In this document: positions 9,935 through 18,660 of the stretch, one piece after another | How positions within the stretch are numbered: the first letter of the stretch is position 1 | How the letters are laid out: every line of letters begins with the position of its first letter | NCBI RefSeq assembly: GCF_013255915.1 | Contig: NZ_CP053896.1 | Coordinates: forward strand, 2,418,001-2,482,000 | DNA from: Providencia rettgeri | GTDB lineage: Bacteria > Pseudomonadota > Gammaproteobacteria > Enterobacterales > Enterobacteriaceae | Reading direction: 5' to 3' | Length of the DNA: 64,000 nt | Position numbers and translations under genes: made by a program | Notes under the pieces: generated by a model | The model's input: the letters and a program-made list of their open reading frames with translations, nothing else | Told to the model about the DNA's origin: nothing | Databases searched by the model: none

Positions 9935-10912
9935 ATGAATTTGCTAGCTAAACTGAGAATCGACCCATTTTTACTTATCATGATTGGCGTTGTCATTCTA
10001 GCCAGCCTTTTTCCTTGTGAAGGCGATATAAAAACGGGGTTTCAATATTTAACTACTGCTGCAATTGCATTATTGTTCTTTATGCATGGGGCTAAGTTAT
10101 CTCGTGAATCAATAATGGCAGGGATAGGGCATTGGCGTCTCCACCTCTTGGTTTTTGCGAGTACATTTATTGTATTTCCTATCGTAGGCTTAGGGCTTGC
10201 GGTGATTGTACCTAAATGGATGTCACCTACCGTATATATGGGCTTTTTATACCTATGTGCTTTACCTGCAACTGTACAATCAGCAATTGCTTTCACCTCG
10301 GTGGCCGGGGGAAATATTGCCGCGGCTATTTGTAGTGCATCAGCGTCAAGCATTCTTGGGGTTTTTCTTTCACCAATCTTAGTGGGTTTATTGATGGATG
10401 CTGATGGCAGCCAAGCCATAGATACGCTCAATGCAATAGGGTCTATTTTAATGCAATTGATGCTGCCATTTGTTGTGGGGCATTTGTCTCGACCATTGAT
10501 TGCCAATTGGATAAACCGGAATAGAAAATTAGTTAATATGACTGACCGGTCTTCAATATTATTGGTTGTTTATGTGGCATTTAGTGAAGCCGTTGTAGAG
10601 GGGATTTGGCAGAAAATAGATGCATTTTCACTCTTAATGATAGTGGTTGTTACTTGCGTTATTTTATTTATTGTCATTGTATTTAATACGTTAGCTGCAC
10701 GGCTGTTAGGTTTTAGCAAAGAAGACGAAATTACCATCGTTTTCTGTGGCTCGAAAAAGAGTTTAGCGAATGGAGTACCAATGGCGAACGTGTTATTTCC
10801 TGCTGCGACAGTGGGGGTTATTTTATTGCCATTGATGATCTTCCACCAAATACAACTGATGGTCAGCGCTGTACTTGCTCAGCGTTATGCTAAACGATTA
10901 TCGACCAAGTAA
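9935..10912 (+). CDS. yfeH: Bile acid:sodium symporter-like permease, YfeH family
   Basis: About 325 residues with nine or ten hydrophobic segments, of the SBF-like family; function of YfeH itself is unknown. Signatures shared with E. coli YfeH: TTAAIALLFFMHGAKLSRE, LPATVQSAIAFTSVAGGN, CSASASS.LGVFLSP and CGSKKSLANGVPMANVLFP. The start is set at 9935 because MNLLAKLRIDPF aligns with the E. coli start and GGA at 9925-9927 lies 7 nt upstream; the ATG at 9923 is in the T-run of the ydgJ terminator and has no RBS. In E. coli yfeH is located elsewhere, so its position here is a local difference. Confidence 0.9.
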   Translation: MNLLAKLRIDPFLLIMIGVVILASLFPCEGDIKTGFQYLTTAAIALLFFMHGAKLSRESIMAGIGHWRLHLLVFASTFIVFPIVGLGLAVIVPKWMSPTVYMGFLYLCALPATVQSAIAFTSVAGGNIAAAICSASASSILGVFLSPILVGLLMDADGSQAIDTLNAIGSILMQLMLPFVVGHLSRPLIANWINRNRKLVNMTDRSSILLVVYVAFSEAVVEGIWQKIDAFSLLMIVVVTCVILFIVIVFNTLAARLLGFSKEDEITIVFCGSKKSLANGVPMANVLFPAATVGVILLPLMIFHQIQLMVSAVLAQRYAKRLSTK

Positions 10913-10922
10913 GCACAAATAT

Positions 10923-10952
10923 TGAGGGGATTAGTAACCCCTCATGTTTTTT
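10923..10952 (+). terminator. Intrinsic terminator of yfeH
   Basis: Stem TGAGGGG (10923-10929) with CCCCTCA (10938-10944) followed by TGTTTTTTG. Confidence 0.85.
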
Positions 10953-10976
10953 GCTGTTTATTTATAAGGGTACTTA

Positions 10977-10993
10977 TTTAGTTACAACATACA
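10977..10993 (-). other. Replication terminator (Ter) site, second copy
   Basis: On the minus strand the sequence is TGTATGTTGTAACTAAA. Against the E. coli Ter consensus AGNATGTTGTAAYTAAA it differs only at the first position and keeps the G at position 2 (the G-C pair known as C6, flipped out in the locked Tus complex). It lies in the yfeH-add intergenic region, so it is free of coding constraint. It has the same orientation as the Ter at tus. The non-permissive face looks towards higher coordinates, i.e. towards dif. Confidence 0.88.
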
Positions 10994-11124
10994 ATAGGGC
11001 TTTATAATTGATACATTAACAACAGTGTTTATACGTTAAGTATAAAAAAGCTAACTAGAGGGGGAGTGATTGGTTAATGATGACGGTCTATTGGTGTGTA
11101 AAGAGATGTGAAATGTTTGAGAGA

Positions 11125-11157
11125 GTTATCAGGGTTATAATAAATACCCTGATAACA
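11125..11157. repeat. Perfect 10-bp inverted repeat downstream of add
   Basis: GTTATCAGGG (11125-11134) and CCCTGATAAC (11148-11157) flank a 13-nt AT-rich loop, 7 nt after the add stop codon. It probably helps end or stabilise the add transcript, but no T-run follows on the minus strand. The rest of 10994-11124 shows nothing recognisable. Confidence 0.6.
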
Positions 11158-11163
11158 TTTAAA

Positions 11164-12165
11164 TTAACGGGTAGCGGCTTTATGTAAGAGCGCTTTTTTC
11201 TCACTTTCAGATAAAAATGCCATACTTAGGCCATTACGTTGCGCTTGTTCTATTTCTGCTGAAGTTAAACCTGCTTGTGGGGCTGCAACTTCATACTCAT
11301 AGCGTAACTCAATACCTTGAACTGCTGGGTCATCTGTATTAATTGAAGCCAATACACCTTGTTGCAAAAAGGTTTTTAATGGGTGTTGAGCAAGGGATGG
11401 CACAGTGCTTGTTTGAATATTTGATGTTAAACAGCTTTCCATACCAATTTGATGTTTTACTAAATATTCAATTAAAGCAGGGTCTTCTATTGCCTTTACA
11501 CCATGGCCAATTCGTTGTGCACCTAATACATTGATAGCATGCCAAATACTGTTCGCTCCAGCCGCTTCACCTGCATGAACAGTGATATTTAACCCTGTAT
11601 CTCTAGCTTTGATAAAGTGTGACTCAAATAACTCTCCAGGGAAACCTAGTTCATCTCCAGCTAAATCTAAAGCACATAAGTGATGACGATGAGCTAATAG
11701 TCCTTGTAATTCAGTTGTACAGGCTTGTTGGCCAAAAGTACGGCTCAAAATTCCAATTAAATTAATTTTAATGTCGAATTGTTGGCATCCAGCACGCACG
11801 CCATCAATAATAGCTTCAACGACACCTTCTACAGGTAGCTGGTGTTTCATGGCCATATAGTATGGAGAGAAGCGTAGCTCTGCGTAATCGATACCAGCAT
11901 TAAAAGCATCTTCGACATTTTCAAATGCCACACGGCGGCATGCTTCTAAATCTGCTAAAACAGCGACTCCCCAATCGAGTTTTGCTAAGAAACCGACTAA
12001 ATCAGCTTCTTGTCCTATAATTTGGACGTGAGGGCGCAAAGCTTCAAGTTCTGTCGCTGGTAATTGAATGTGATGCTGTTCTGCTAAGGAAAGAATCGTT
12101 TCTGGGCGGATATTGCCATCAAGGTGGCGGTGTAAATCGGTTAAAGGTAAATGTGTTTTAATCAC
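11164..12165 (-). CDS. add: Adenosine deaminase
   Basis: Zinc enzyme of purine salvage that hydrolyses adenosine and deoxyadenosine to (deoxy)inosine. 333 residues, equal to E. coli Add. Zinc-binding HxH is H12/H14 in LHRHLDG; HAGE carries the catalytic glutamate; [11 protein letters not shown] contains the aspartate pair that closes the active site; the [10 protein letters not shown] and GIGHG-type segment QRIGHGVKA are also present. Upstream region 12166-12260 is AT-rich and presumably holds the promoter. Confidence 0.97.
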   Translation of the reverse strand: MIKTHLPLTDLHRHLDGNIRPETILSLAEQHHIQLPATELEALRPHVQIIGQEADLVGFLAKLDWGVAVLADLEACRRVAFENVEDAFNAGIDYAELRFSPYYMAMKHQLPVEGVVEAIIDGVRAGCQQFDIKINLIGILSRTFGQQACTTELQGLLAHRHHLCALDLAGDELGFPGELFESHFIKARDTGLNITVHAGEAAGANSIWHAINVLGAQRIGHGVKAIEDPALIEYLVKHQIGMESCLTSNIQTSTVPSLAQHPLKTFLQQGVLASINTDDPAVQGIELRYEYEVAAPQAGLTSAEIEQAQRNGLSMAFLSESEKKALLHKAATR

Positions 12166-12299
12166 GGAATGATCCTTTATCTATTTTCTATCCTCATTTT
12201 GGCTTTTATTTTTCCAAATGCAATTCCAAATCACGAAAAATGTGAAACGTGATCAATAATTACATTTTAAGTGTGATGCTAATCACACTTAAATGGGGT

Positions 12300-12350
12300 G
12301 TCAAATAAAAAAGCCAGCTATATGGGTTCACTTCATATTAACTGGCTTTT
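12300..12350 (-). terminator. Intrinsic terminator of ydgA
   Basis: AAAAGCCAG (12309-12317) pairs with CTGGCTTTT (12342-12350); read on the minus strand the hairpin is followed by TTTTTTATTTGA. It lies 28 nt past the ydgA stop. Confidence 0.8.
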
Positions 12351-12377
12351 GTGACTAAATTGTATCGATTAGATTAA

Positions 12378-14024
12378 TTAGTTAGCTGGCGCTGCATCTT
12401 GTGGTGCTAATTCAGGCTCAACTTCCATTTCTGGTGCTGGTTCTGCATCTGGAGCAGGTACAGCTTCATATTCTAATGCATCTTCTGGGTTAGACATCAC
12501 TTTCATCTTAGTGAGGAACTCAGCTAAGGTATATTTGTCATTGTTGAATGTCAGGTCATTACCTGCAAATTTGATAGTCATAGTTAAATCATTTTCGCTA
12601 TCAATCATCCAAGGTGATTTTTTCTGTTTAGCTTTTTCAGCACGTTCTTCATCTGTCATAAACATTTCTTCAAATGGAGAAGAGAACATATCTGAAGTCA
12701 GCATTTGCTGAACACCTTCAAATTCAGAAGTAACCATACCTTTCATTTCTTTCTTAGTATCAGCATTAACTGGAACACCTTGATCTAAAATCATTGCTTG
12801 AGTCATTGATTCGATCATCATTGGCTTGTTCAGTTTTAAATTGAAATCAAAAGAAGTAATGAGTTGCTTGATAGCTTCATCAACTTTGTTAGACATTGCT
12901 AACGCAGTAATTTCATCTTGGTTCCATTTATTAAATGTGATGTTTAGGTCAACTGAACTTTGGCCAGCTTCATTTTTCCAGTAGAAGGGGCTAACAGTGA
13001 ATACAGGCTTGCTTTTCATTAGCTCTGGCAATGTTGTAGACATCATTTCCATCGCTAAACGCTCTGTTGCTTCAGTTGGGTCACCATTAGCTAAGCCTTG
13101 AGCTAATGCTTCATTATATTGTTCAACGAATTTACCTAATGCTTTAGCATCTAATTTTTCAATAGCAACAGTCAGTTCGCCAGAACCTAAGTTTTGCTCT
13201 AACGCCTTTAAGTCAGAGATGCTATAAGAAATATTCCCTTTCACATCTTCGCCAGTAATAGAGGTGTCGCTTGAAATTTTGAAATCTTTAAAAGAGAATT
13301 TAGTTTCAGGAATGTTGAAATCTGTATCAGCAATAACAAATGACTGGGTTCCAGTGTAGAAGCCATATTGTGATTTTGTTACATTAGAGACTAATTTTAA
13401 GCCTTTTAATGTCATAGATTCAGAGTTATCTTTTTTACCAATAACTAAATTATCAGTGACTAAAGTTGCATCAACGGCAGCAAGATCAGAAGTTGTTGAT
13501 ACATCAAACTTAGAACCACTGAAAGATAATGAAACGTCATCTTTCTTATACTCGACAGGGATCAGCTCTAAATTGGTATCAATACTTTTGCTATAGCCAA
13601 TGACAGCAGAACCATGAATAAATGGTTTACCTTGAGTCGCTTCGAATAATTCTTTTGTCGTCGCGTTGTTAGCTAATTCAATTTGCGTCGCTGCTAATTT
13701 TGGTAATAAATTAAACTTAGCGACTTGTGATAATGGGAATGGACCGTGGTCAATATTCGTTTTGAATACAATTGAGTCTTCTGGTGATACTGAATCCGCA
13801 GAGGTGATTACGATATCTGCTTTAGATGAAAAAACACCTTTTTCATAATTTTCTACTTTAAAATTCAAACCTGACTCAGGCACATTTACAGCAAAAAAAT
13901 CGTTGGTTTTGAGAATTACTCTATCAAGTTCATCTTTTACTTTAGAACCTGTATACCATGAAGCTCCAGTCCACACTGCCCCCAGAGCAACAATAACACC
14001 AACCGCGACTAATGACTTTTTCAT
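12378..14024 (-). CDS. ydgA: DUF945 family protein YdgA
   Basis: 548 residues (E. coli 502). It starts with MKKSLVAVGVIVALGAVWTGASWYTG, a signal-anchor nearly identical to the E. coli one; the rest is a beta-rich periplasmic domain with the DUF945 signatures NYEKGVFSS and DHGPFPLSQ. The C-terminus ends in an acidic Pro/Ala/Glu tail (from about residue 520) absent from E. coli. Start chosen at 14024 by homology; an ATG at 14048 or 14033 is also open and the Shine-Dalgarno AAAGGATGG lies closer to 14033. Function unknown. Confidence 0.9.
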   Translation of the reverse strand: MKKSLVAVGVIVALGAVWTGASWYTGSKVKDELDRVILKTNDFFAVNVPESGLNFKVENYEKGVFSSKADIVITSADSVSPEDSIVFKTNIDHGPFPLSQVAKFNLLPKLAATQIELANNATTKELFEATQGKPFIHGSAVIGYSKSIDTNLELIPVEYKKDDVSLSFSGSKFDVSTTSDLAAVDATLVTDNLVIGKKDNSESMTLKGLKLVSNVTKSQYGFYTGTQSFVIADTDFNIPETKFSFKDFKISSDTSITGEDVKGNISYSISDLKALEQNLGSGELTVAIEKLDAKALGKFVEQYNEALAQGLANGDPTEATERLAMEMMSTTLPELMKSKPVFTVSPFYWKNEAGQSSVDLNITFNKWNQDEITALAMSNKVDEAIKQLITSFDFNLKLNKPMMIESMTQAMILDQGVPVNADTKKEMKGMVTSEFEGVQQMLTSDMFSSPFEEMFMTDEERAEKAKQKKSPWMIDSENDLTMTIKFAGNDLTFNNDKYTLAEFLTKMKVMSNPEDALEYEAVPAPDAEPAPEMEVEPELAPQDAAPAN

Positions 14025-14089
14025 TATAAACATCCATCCTTTCAGCACGTTATTGCCGTACTTATAAATTTATAAAAGTTTTATATAAT

Positions 14090-14110
14090 CGTCTTCATAC
14101 AATGAAGACG
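14090..14110 (-). terminator. Hairpin after manA, possible terminator
   Basis: Perfect 9-bp stem CGTCTTCAT (14090-14098) / ATGAAGACG (14102-14110) with a 3-nt loop, 20 nt past the manA stop. On the minus strand it is followed by an AT-rich stretch (ATTATATAAAAC) rather than a clean T-run, so termination efficiency is uncertain. Confidence 0.5.
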
Positions 14111-14130
14111 GTTAAATACAGAATATGACA

Positions 14131-15306
14131 CTATTTGTTAAATACCCGGGCTAGTTTGCCACTGCCATTAATGGTTATGCTTTTCTCATAAGCAGGCAAG
14201 AAAACAGATTCACCTGAATTAATGCATATTTCATCATTACTTGAATGTAAAACTAACTGGCCTTCAATACAGAACAAAATTGAGGCACTATTGTTAGATA
14301 GCGCAACTTCCGAGTGGGTTATAGAATATATATTAAATGCAAAATCTTCTACTGGAATATTATATTTCCAGATATTTCCAGATTTTTCGGGAATACTTAA
14401 TAAATCCTTTGCAAACGTAGGCTTAAAGTCAATGTTAGCAATCAGCTCTGGGATATCTATGTGCTTATTTGTTAACCCAGCACGCAGTACATTATCTGAG
14501 TTTGCCATCACCTCTAACCCAACACCTTCTAGATATGCATGTGGCGTTCTGGCATATAAAAACATCGCTTCACCAGGTTCTAATTCAACGATGTTAAGAA
14601 GAAGAGGGGTAAATAGCCCATTATCTTCAGGATATAGGCTAACCATTTGCTTTATTGAGTTCCATGGCTCGCCTTGTCGGCTGTTTAAAGCGGCTTTCAA
14701 TACGCCAAGTGCTAAATCTTTTTGTTCACCTGTTAAATTAAGAATTTGTGCAAATAAACGAGATAACTTTTCTTTTGTTGGGTCTTGAACAAATAATTGG
14801 ATATCAGGATGTGCAGCTGAAACAAAATCCAGTAATTGCGCGATTTCATTCAGTGGGCGAAACGCGTTCATTGCCTTAAAAGGTGTTAACGCAAAGATTA
14901 ATTCAGGCTTATGGTTGTCATCTTTATAATTGCGTATTGGGGAATCTAGAGGGATGCCAGCTGAATTTTCTTTAGCAAAACCAACTTCAGCATAAGTTTT
15001 GTTTGGATGTACTTGAACAGACAACGGTTGAGCAGCACATAACACTTTAAATAAATAAGGTAAACGATGATAAGTTTGTGCGACATGCTGACCTAAGTAG
15101 GCTTCAGGATCACTTTCAATTAAGGCGTTAAGTGGAATACTTTGATTTTTTTCCGCATCGAGAACTTCGGAGCTTGCTTTTGGATGAGCACCCATCCAAA
15201 GTTCAGCCATAGGTAAGCTATCAGGGTTTGAAATCCCATATAACTTAGTCAGGGCCGTTTTACTGCCCCAGTCATAGTTTTGGACTTTGTTTATCATTTT
15301 AAGCAT
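14131..15306 (-). CDS. manA: Mannose-6-phosphate isomerase
   Basis: Zinc-dependent type I phosphomannose isomerase that interconverts mannose-6-P and fructose-6-P. With the start at 15306 (MLKMINKVQNYDWGSKTAL) it has 391 residues, the same as E. coli; AGAG lies about 9 nt upstream. Zinc ligands lie in QVHPNK, NHKPELIFA and the HAYLEGVGLEVMANSDNVLRAG region. The frame stays open upstream to 15381 but that extension has no family match. It is divergent from fumC with a 179-nt gap that must hold both promoters. Confidence 0.97.
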   Translation of the reverse strand: MLKMINKVQNYDWGSKTALTKLYGISNPDSLPMAELWMGAHPKASSEVLDAEKNQSIPLNALIESDPEAYLGQHVAQTYHRLPYLFKVLCAAQPLSVQVHPNKTYAEVGFAKENSAGIPLDSPIRNYKDDNHKPELIFALTPFKAMNAFRPLNEIAQLLDFVSAAHPDIQLFVQDPTKEKLSRLFAQILNLTGEQKDLALGVLKAALNSRQGEPWNSIKQMVSLYPEDNGLFTPLLLNIVELEPGEAMFLYARTPHAYLEGVGLEVMANSDNVLRAGLTNKHIDIPELIANIDFKPTFAKDLLSIPEKSGNIWKYNIPVEDFAFNIYSITHSEVALSNNSASILFCIEGQLVLHSSNDEICINSGESVFLPAYEKSITINGSGKLARVFNK

Positions 15307-15485
15307 AGCAAAATTCTCTTTTTCATAAAAATCAACTGATTTCCTTTTCACTACAATACAATAAGCTCGACCAAGTCTCATAAATGAAATTCAATTTGTG
15401 GCATTATACTGCTCGGTTATTTGCTTACCTGCAAGCAGATGATTCTAAAATCAATTATTCTGTGTATGTACCTAAGGAGATAGTA

Positions 15486-16883
15486 ATGGCAGCCACTCGC
15501 ATTGAAAAAGACTCAATGGGACCAATTGAAGTACCTGCTGACCAATTGTGGGGCGCGCAAACGCAGCGTTCTTTAGAACATTTCCGTATATCTGTAGAAA
15601 AAATGCCTGTTGCGTTAATTCACGCACTCGCTATCACTAAAAAAGCCGCTGCTAGTGTTAATATGGATCTTGGATTATTAGCTAAAGAGCGCGGCGATGC
15701 AATCATTGCTGCTGCTGACGAAGTTTTAGCTGGTAAACATCCAACGGAATTTCCTCTAGCTATTTGGCAAACCGGTTCTGGTACGCAAAGTAACATGAAC
15801 ATGAACGAGGTTTTAGCTAACCGTGGTAGCGAAATTCTCGGTGGTCAACGTGGTAATGATCGTCTTATTCACCCTAATGATGATGTGAATAAAAGTCAAA
15901 GTTCAAATGATGTTTTCCCAACAGCAATGCACGTTGCTGCGGTCGTCGCAATCCGCGAACATCTTCTCCCTGAACTGAAAATTTTGCATCAAACATTAGA
16001 TGCAAAAGCGAAAGAATTTAAAGATATTGTAAAAATCGGTCGTACTCACTTGCAAGATGCAACCCCGTTGACGCTAGGCCAAGAAATTTCAGGTTGGGCT
16101 GCAATGTTAGCGCATAATGAAAAACACATTGAAAATTCTGTTCCTCATGTGTGTGAATTAGCGCTAGGTGGTACAGCAGTAGGGACTGGTTTAAATACGC
16201 ATCCTGAATATGCGGTACGTGTTGCGAAAAAAATCGCAGAATTAACTGGCCAACCATTTGTTACGGCACCTAATAAATTTGAAGCATTAGCAACTTGCGA
16301 TAGCCTTGTACATGCACATGGTGCTTTAAAGGGCTTAGCTGCCTCTTTAATGAAAATTGCCAATGATGTTAGGTGGTTAGCATCTGGTCCTCGCTGCGGT
16401 ATTGGTGAAATATCTATCCCAGAAAATGAGCCAGGCAGTTCAATCATGCCAGGTAAAGTAAACCCTACACAGTGTGAAGCACTGACTATGTTATGTGCAC
16501 AAGTTATGGGGAATGATGTTGCTGTTAACATTGGTGGGGCATCCGGTAATTTTGAGCTGAATGTATTCCGCCCAATGCTAATTGATAATTTCTTACAGTC
16601 TGTTCGCTTATTAGCTGATGGTATGCGTAGCTTTAATGAGCATTGTGCGATTGGAATTGAACCAAATCGTGAGCGTATTGAAAAATTACTTCATGAATCG
16701 CTAATGTTAGTGACAGCTTTAAATACTCACATTGGGTACGATAAAGCGGCAGAAATTGCTAAAAAAGCACACAAAGAAGGGCTGACGCTGAAAGAATCTG
16801 CACTGAAACTAAACTATTTAACTGAAGAACAGTTCAATGATTGGGTTCGTCCAGAAGATATGGTTGGCAGCATGAAATCTTAA
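15486..16883 (+). CDS. fumC: Class II fumarate hydratase (fumarase C)
   Basis: Iron-independent, oxidation-stable fumarase of the TCA cycle. 465 residues from the ATG at 15486, which has a strong RBS (TAAGGAG) and gives [18 protein letters not shown], matching the E. coli N-terminus; the open frame back to 15384 is not supported. The superfamily signature [11 protein letters not shown] is intact, as are [13 protein letters not shown] and the catalytic-site [18 protein letters not shown] terminator follows. Confidence 0.98.
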   Translation: MAATRIEKDSMGPIEVPADQLWGAQTQRSLEHFRISVEKMPVALIHALAITKKAAASVNMDLGLLAKERGDAIIAAADEVLAGKHPTEFPLAIWQTGSGTQSNMNMNEVLANRGSEILGGQRGNDRLIHPNDDVNKSQSSNDVFPTAMHVAAVVAIREHLLPELKILHQTLDAKAKEFKDIVKIGRTHLQDATPLTLGQEISGWAAMLAHNEKHIENSVPHVCELALGGTAVGTGLNTHPEYAVRVAKKIAELTGQPFVTAPNKFEALATCDSLVHAHGALKGLAASLMKIANDVRWLASGPRCGIGEISIPENEPGSSIMPGKVNPTQCEALTMLCAQVMGNDVAVNIGGASGNFELNVFRPMLIDNFLQSVRLLADGMRSFNEHCAIGIEPNRERIEKLLHESLMLVTALNTHIGYDKAAEIAKKAHKEGLTLKESALKLNYLTEEQFNDWVRPEDMVGSMKS

Positions 16884-16908
16884 GCTAGCTTATTAAACTG
16901 GCTTTATA

Positions 16909-16944
16909 TAACACCCATACTGTTTGACAGATGGGTGTTTTTTA
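16909..16944. terminator. Bidirectional terminator between fumC and tus
   Basis: Stem AACACCCAT (about 16910-16918) with ATGGGTGTT (16931-16939), followed by TTTTT on the plus strand and, read in reverse, overlapping the tus stop codon. The genes converge here. Confidence 0.82.
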
Positions 16945-17856
16945 GCGTTCTATATACAAATTTAAACGTGGTATTAATAGTTCAACTGCTTTTGCTCTGG
17001 GCCGATTACGGATTGCAATGTTATTGGCATGGTAATCGGGAAGTTCACCGACTTTAATTTCTGCCACCGTTTTTTCAAGCGCAAAAACAAATAAAGGCGT
17101 TGCACAAGCAAACTGGGTTTGTTTCTGTTGTTCTTTATCCCACACACGAGCGATTGGCTGAACTTTGACTGGCCGTTGAGTTTTTAAAACCGCACTGTAA
17201 GGTAGGGCGTCAATTAAGCGAATTTCATTTTCCAATTGTAAGCGCCAGTGCTCTTTTGGTAAATGAAGAGGGCAGCGGCCACTTTCTAAGCTTGCTTGTA
17301 AGCGGTCTAGCATTGCTTCTTTTGTGACTTTATTGATAACTTTTTTATTCGCCCAGCCAAAATTAATCGTATCGACATCAATCAATGAAGAGAGGGTTCG
17401 GTAGGTATTCAATGTTAGTAGGCCATGTAAACTATCACGAATAAATTCGAATCGATGAGGTTCGTCAACTTGTGTGACAATGGCTTTTATATGCATTTTT
17501 AACTCATTGATCTTTAAAATTAATGAATTAAAGTTACGATAAGTTTGCAAATTAGTTTGTACACATATAACCCCCGGTAAACGGATAGCGGCTTTGTTGC
17601 TGACCTCGTCTGGTTTGTTTTGTAAAAACAATAAATTAACTAACTTTACTGTTTCATGTATCGCATCATGACCAACTAATGTTTGTACTGAGATTTGTTC
17701 TATCTCATTATTCTCTTCACCTTTAATTACTGAAGGTAACTGGAAGACATGAGCTGTAAATGGAACTTGTTTTGATTGTTCCAATAACAACAGGCTAAAT
17801 TGGTTTATTTGTGATTCCAATTCATTGAACGTATTAATTAAATCTTGTTTTTTCAT
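16942..17856 (-). CDS. tus: DNA replication terminus site-binding protein Tus
   Basis: Monomeric protein that binds Ter sites and blocks the replicative helicase in one direction only. 304 residues (E. coli 309). Recognisable stretches: AAIRLPGVICVQ, TLNTYRTLSSL, FGWANKKVI, RPVKVQPIARVW (a DNA-contacting strand segment) and the C-terminal IPRLNLYIER. A Ter site begins 3 nt upstream of its start codon, so binding should repress its own transcription, as known for E. coli tus/TerB. fumC-tus convergent order matches the E. coli neighbourhood. Confidence 0.95.
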   Translation of the reverse strand: MKKQDLINTFNELESQINQFSLLLLEQSKQVPFTAHVFQLPSVIKGEENNEIEQISVQTLVGHDAIHETVKLVNLLFLQNKPDEVSNKAAIRLPGVICVQTNLQTYRNFNSLILKINELKMHIKAIVTQVDEPHRFEFIRDSLHGLLTLNTYRTLSSLIDVDTINFGWANKKVINKVTKEAMLDRLQASLESGRCPLHLPKEHWRLQLENEIRLIDALPYSAVLKTQRPVKVQPIARVWDKEQQKQTQFACATPLFVFALEKTVAEIKVGELPDYHANNIAIRNRPRAKAVELLIPRLNLYIER

Positions 17857-17858
17857 AG

Positions 17859-17875
17859 TTTAGTTACAACATTCA
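17859..17875 (-). other. Replication terminator (Ter) site overlapping the tus 5' region
   Basis: The minus strand reads TGAATGTTGTAACTAAA, differing from the consensus AGNATGTTGTAAYTAAA only at the first base. It begins 3 nt upstream of the tus ATG, equivalent to TerB of E. coli, so it serves both fork arrest and tus autoregulation. The non-permissive side faces higher coordinates (towards dif). Confidence 0.93.
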
Positions 17876-17931
17876 AATGGGTAATAAACAATAAATAACA
17901 TAAACTCTCGTGTTTATCTATAAGAAAATCA

Positions 17932-17970
17932 GAGTCAAAAAGGGCAAGTGGGGCATTTTAACACTTGCCC
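17932..17970 (-). terminator. Intrinsic terminator of the LPMO gene
   Basis: Stem GGGCAAGTG (17942-17950) / CACTTGCCC (17962-17970); on the minus strand it is followed by TTTTTGACT. It lies between the LPMO stop and the tus promoter. Confidence 0.8.
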
Positions 17971-17997
17971 CTTTCTTATATAAGCTTTCCTTTGACG

Positions 17998-18576
17998 TTA
18001 ATTTATTTCTGTATCAATAACTTGATAAAACGCATTTTGCGTATCATCTATCGTCCAAATGGCTAAAATGACATGGTAACCTTTTTGCTTTTTTGGTAAT
18101 ACACACTTGTGCTCAACAGTCTCTTCTGGAAACTCTACGCGTTCAAATTTACAAAATGGCGTTAGTGTAAATTGATTACGAGATAGCAAGGCGTTTGGCT
18201 GCCAGTCTGGCTTAGTTATGAAATATTCCCATTTTGTCGTTTTATGTTTTGCCGTGATGCGCCATTTAAACCTAACATCAGGTGAATTTAAGATAACCCG
18301 TTGCCATCGATTCGCAGTTTGTATGTCTAAGGGAGAAAAAGCAGCAATACCGGCGCTAGCAATTTTTCCATCAACTGGGCCATATTGAGGAAAACCTTTT
18401 TGGCCTTCAATAGATTGCGGTTCATATTGCACAGCTCCGCAGTGGGTATTTACCCCTTGCTTGCAGTAATATGAACGACTTTCAGGGGATTCGACATAGC
18501 CATGGGACCAAACAAAAGAACTACAGCATAGGAGTAATGGGGCAATTAAAAATGGTTTTATAGAGAATGGTTTCAT
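17998..18576 (-). CDS. Secreted AA10 lytic polysaccharide monooxygenase (chitin-binding protein)
   Basis: Copper enzyme that oxidatively cleaves chitin or related polysaccharide outside the cell. 192 residues: a signal peptide of 24 residues ending in SSFVWS, leaving H25 as the new N-terminus, the first ligand of the histidine brace (HGYVESPESRSYYC). The second ligand is H111 in TAKHKTTKWEYFITK, and the axial phenylalanine position is in AFYQVIDTEIN. There is no additional carbohydrate-binding module, so this is a single-domain form. No chitinase gene lies beside it in the window. Confidence 0.92.
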   Translation of the reverse strand: MKPFSIKPFLIAPLLLCCSSFVWSHGYVESPESRSYYCKQGVNTHCGAVQYEPQSIEGQKGFPQYGPVDGKIASAGIAAFSPLDIQTANRWQRVILNSPDVRFKWRITAKHKTTKWEYFITKPDWQPNALLSRNQFTLTPFCKFERVEFPEETVEHKCVLPKKQKGYHVILAIWTIDDTQNAFYQVIDTEIN

Positions 18577-18660
18577 TGGGTTTCCTCGTAATTAATAGAC
18601 TTTTTTATCATCTACTAATCACGAGAAGGTATGGTAGTTTAACCTTTATTAGTTCCTAAT

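Noticed and set aside
8207-16905. Recurring GCCAGTT-type hairpins (8207, 9897, 12309) as a dispersed repeat family
   Set aside because: Each acts as an ordinary intrinsic terminator and similarity is limited to the short stem, which can arise independently.
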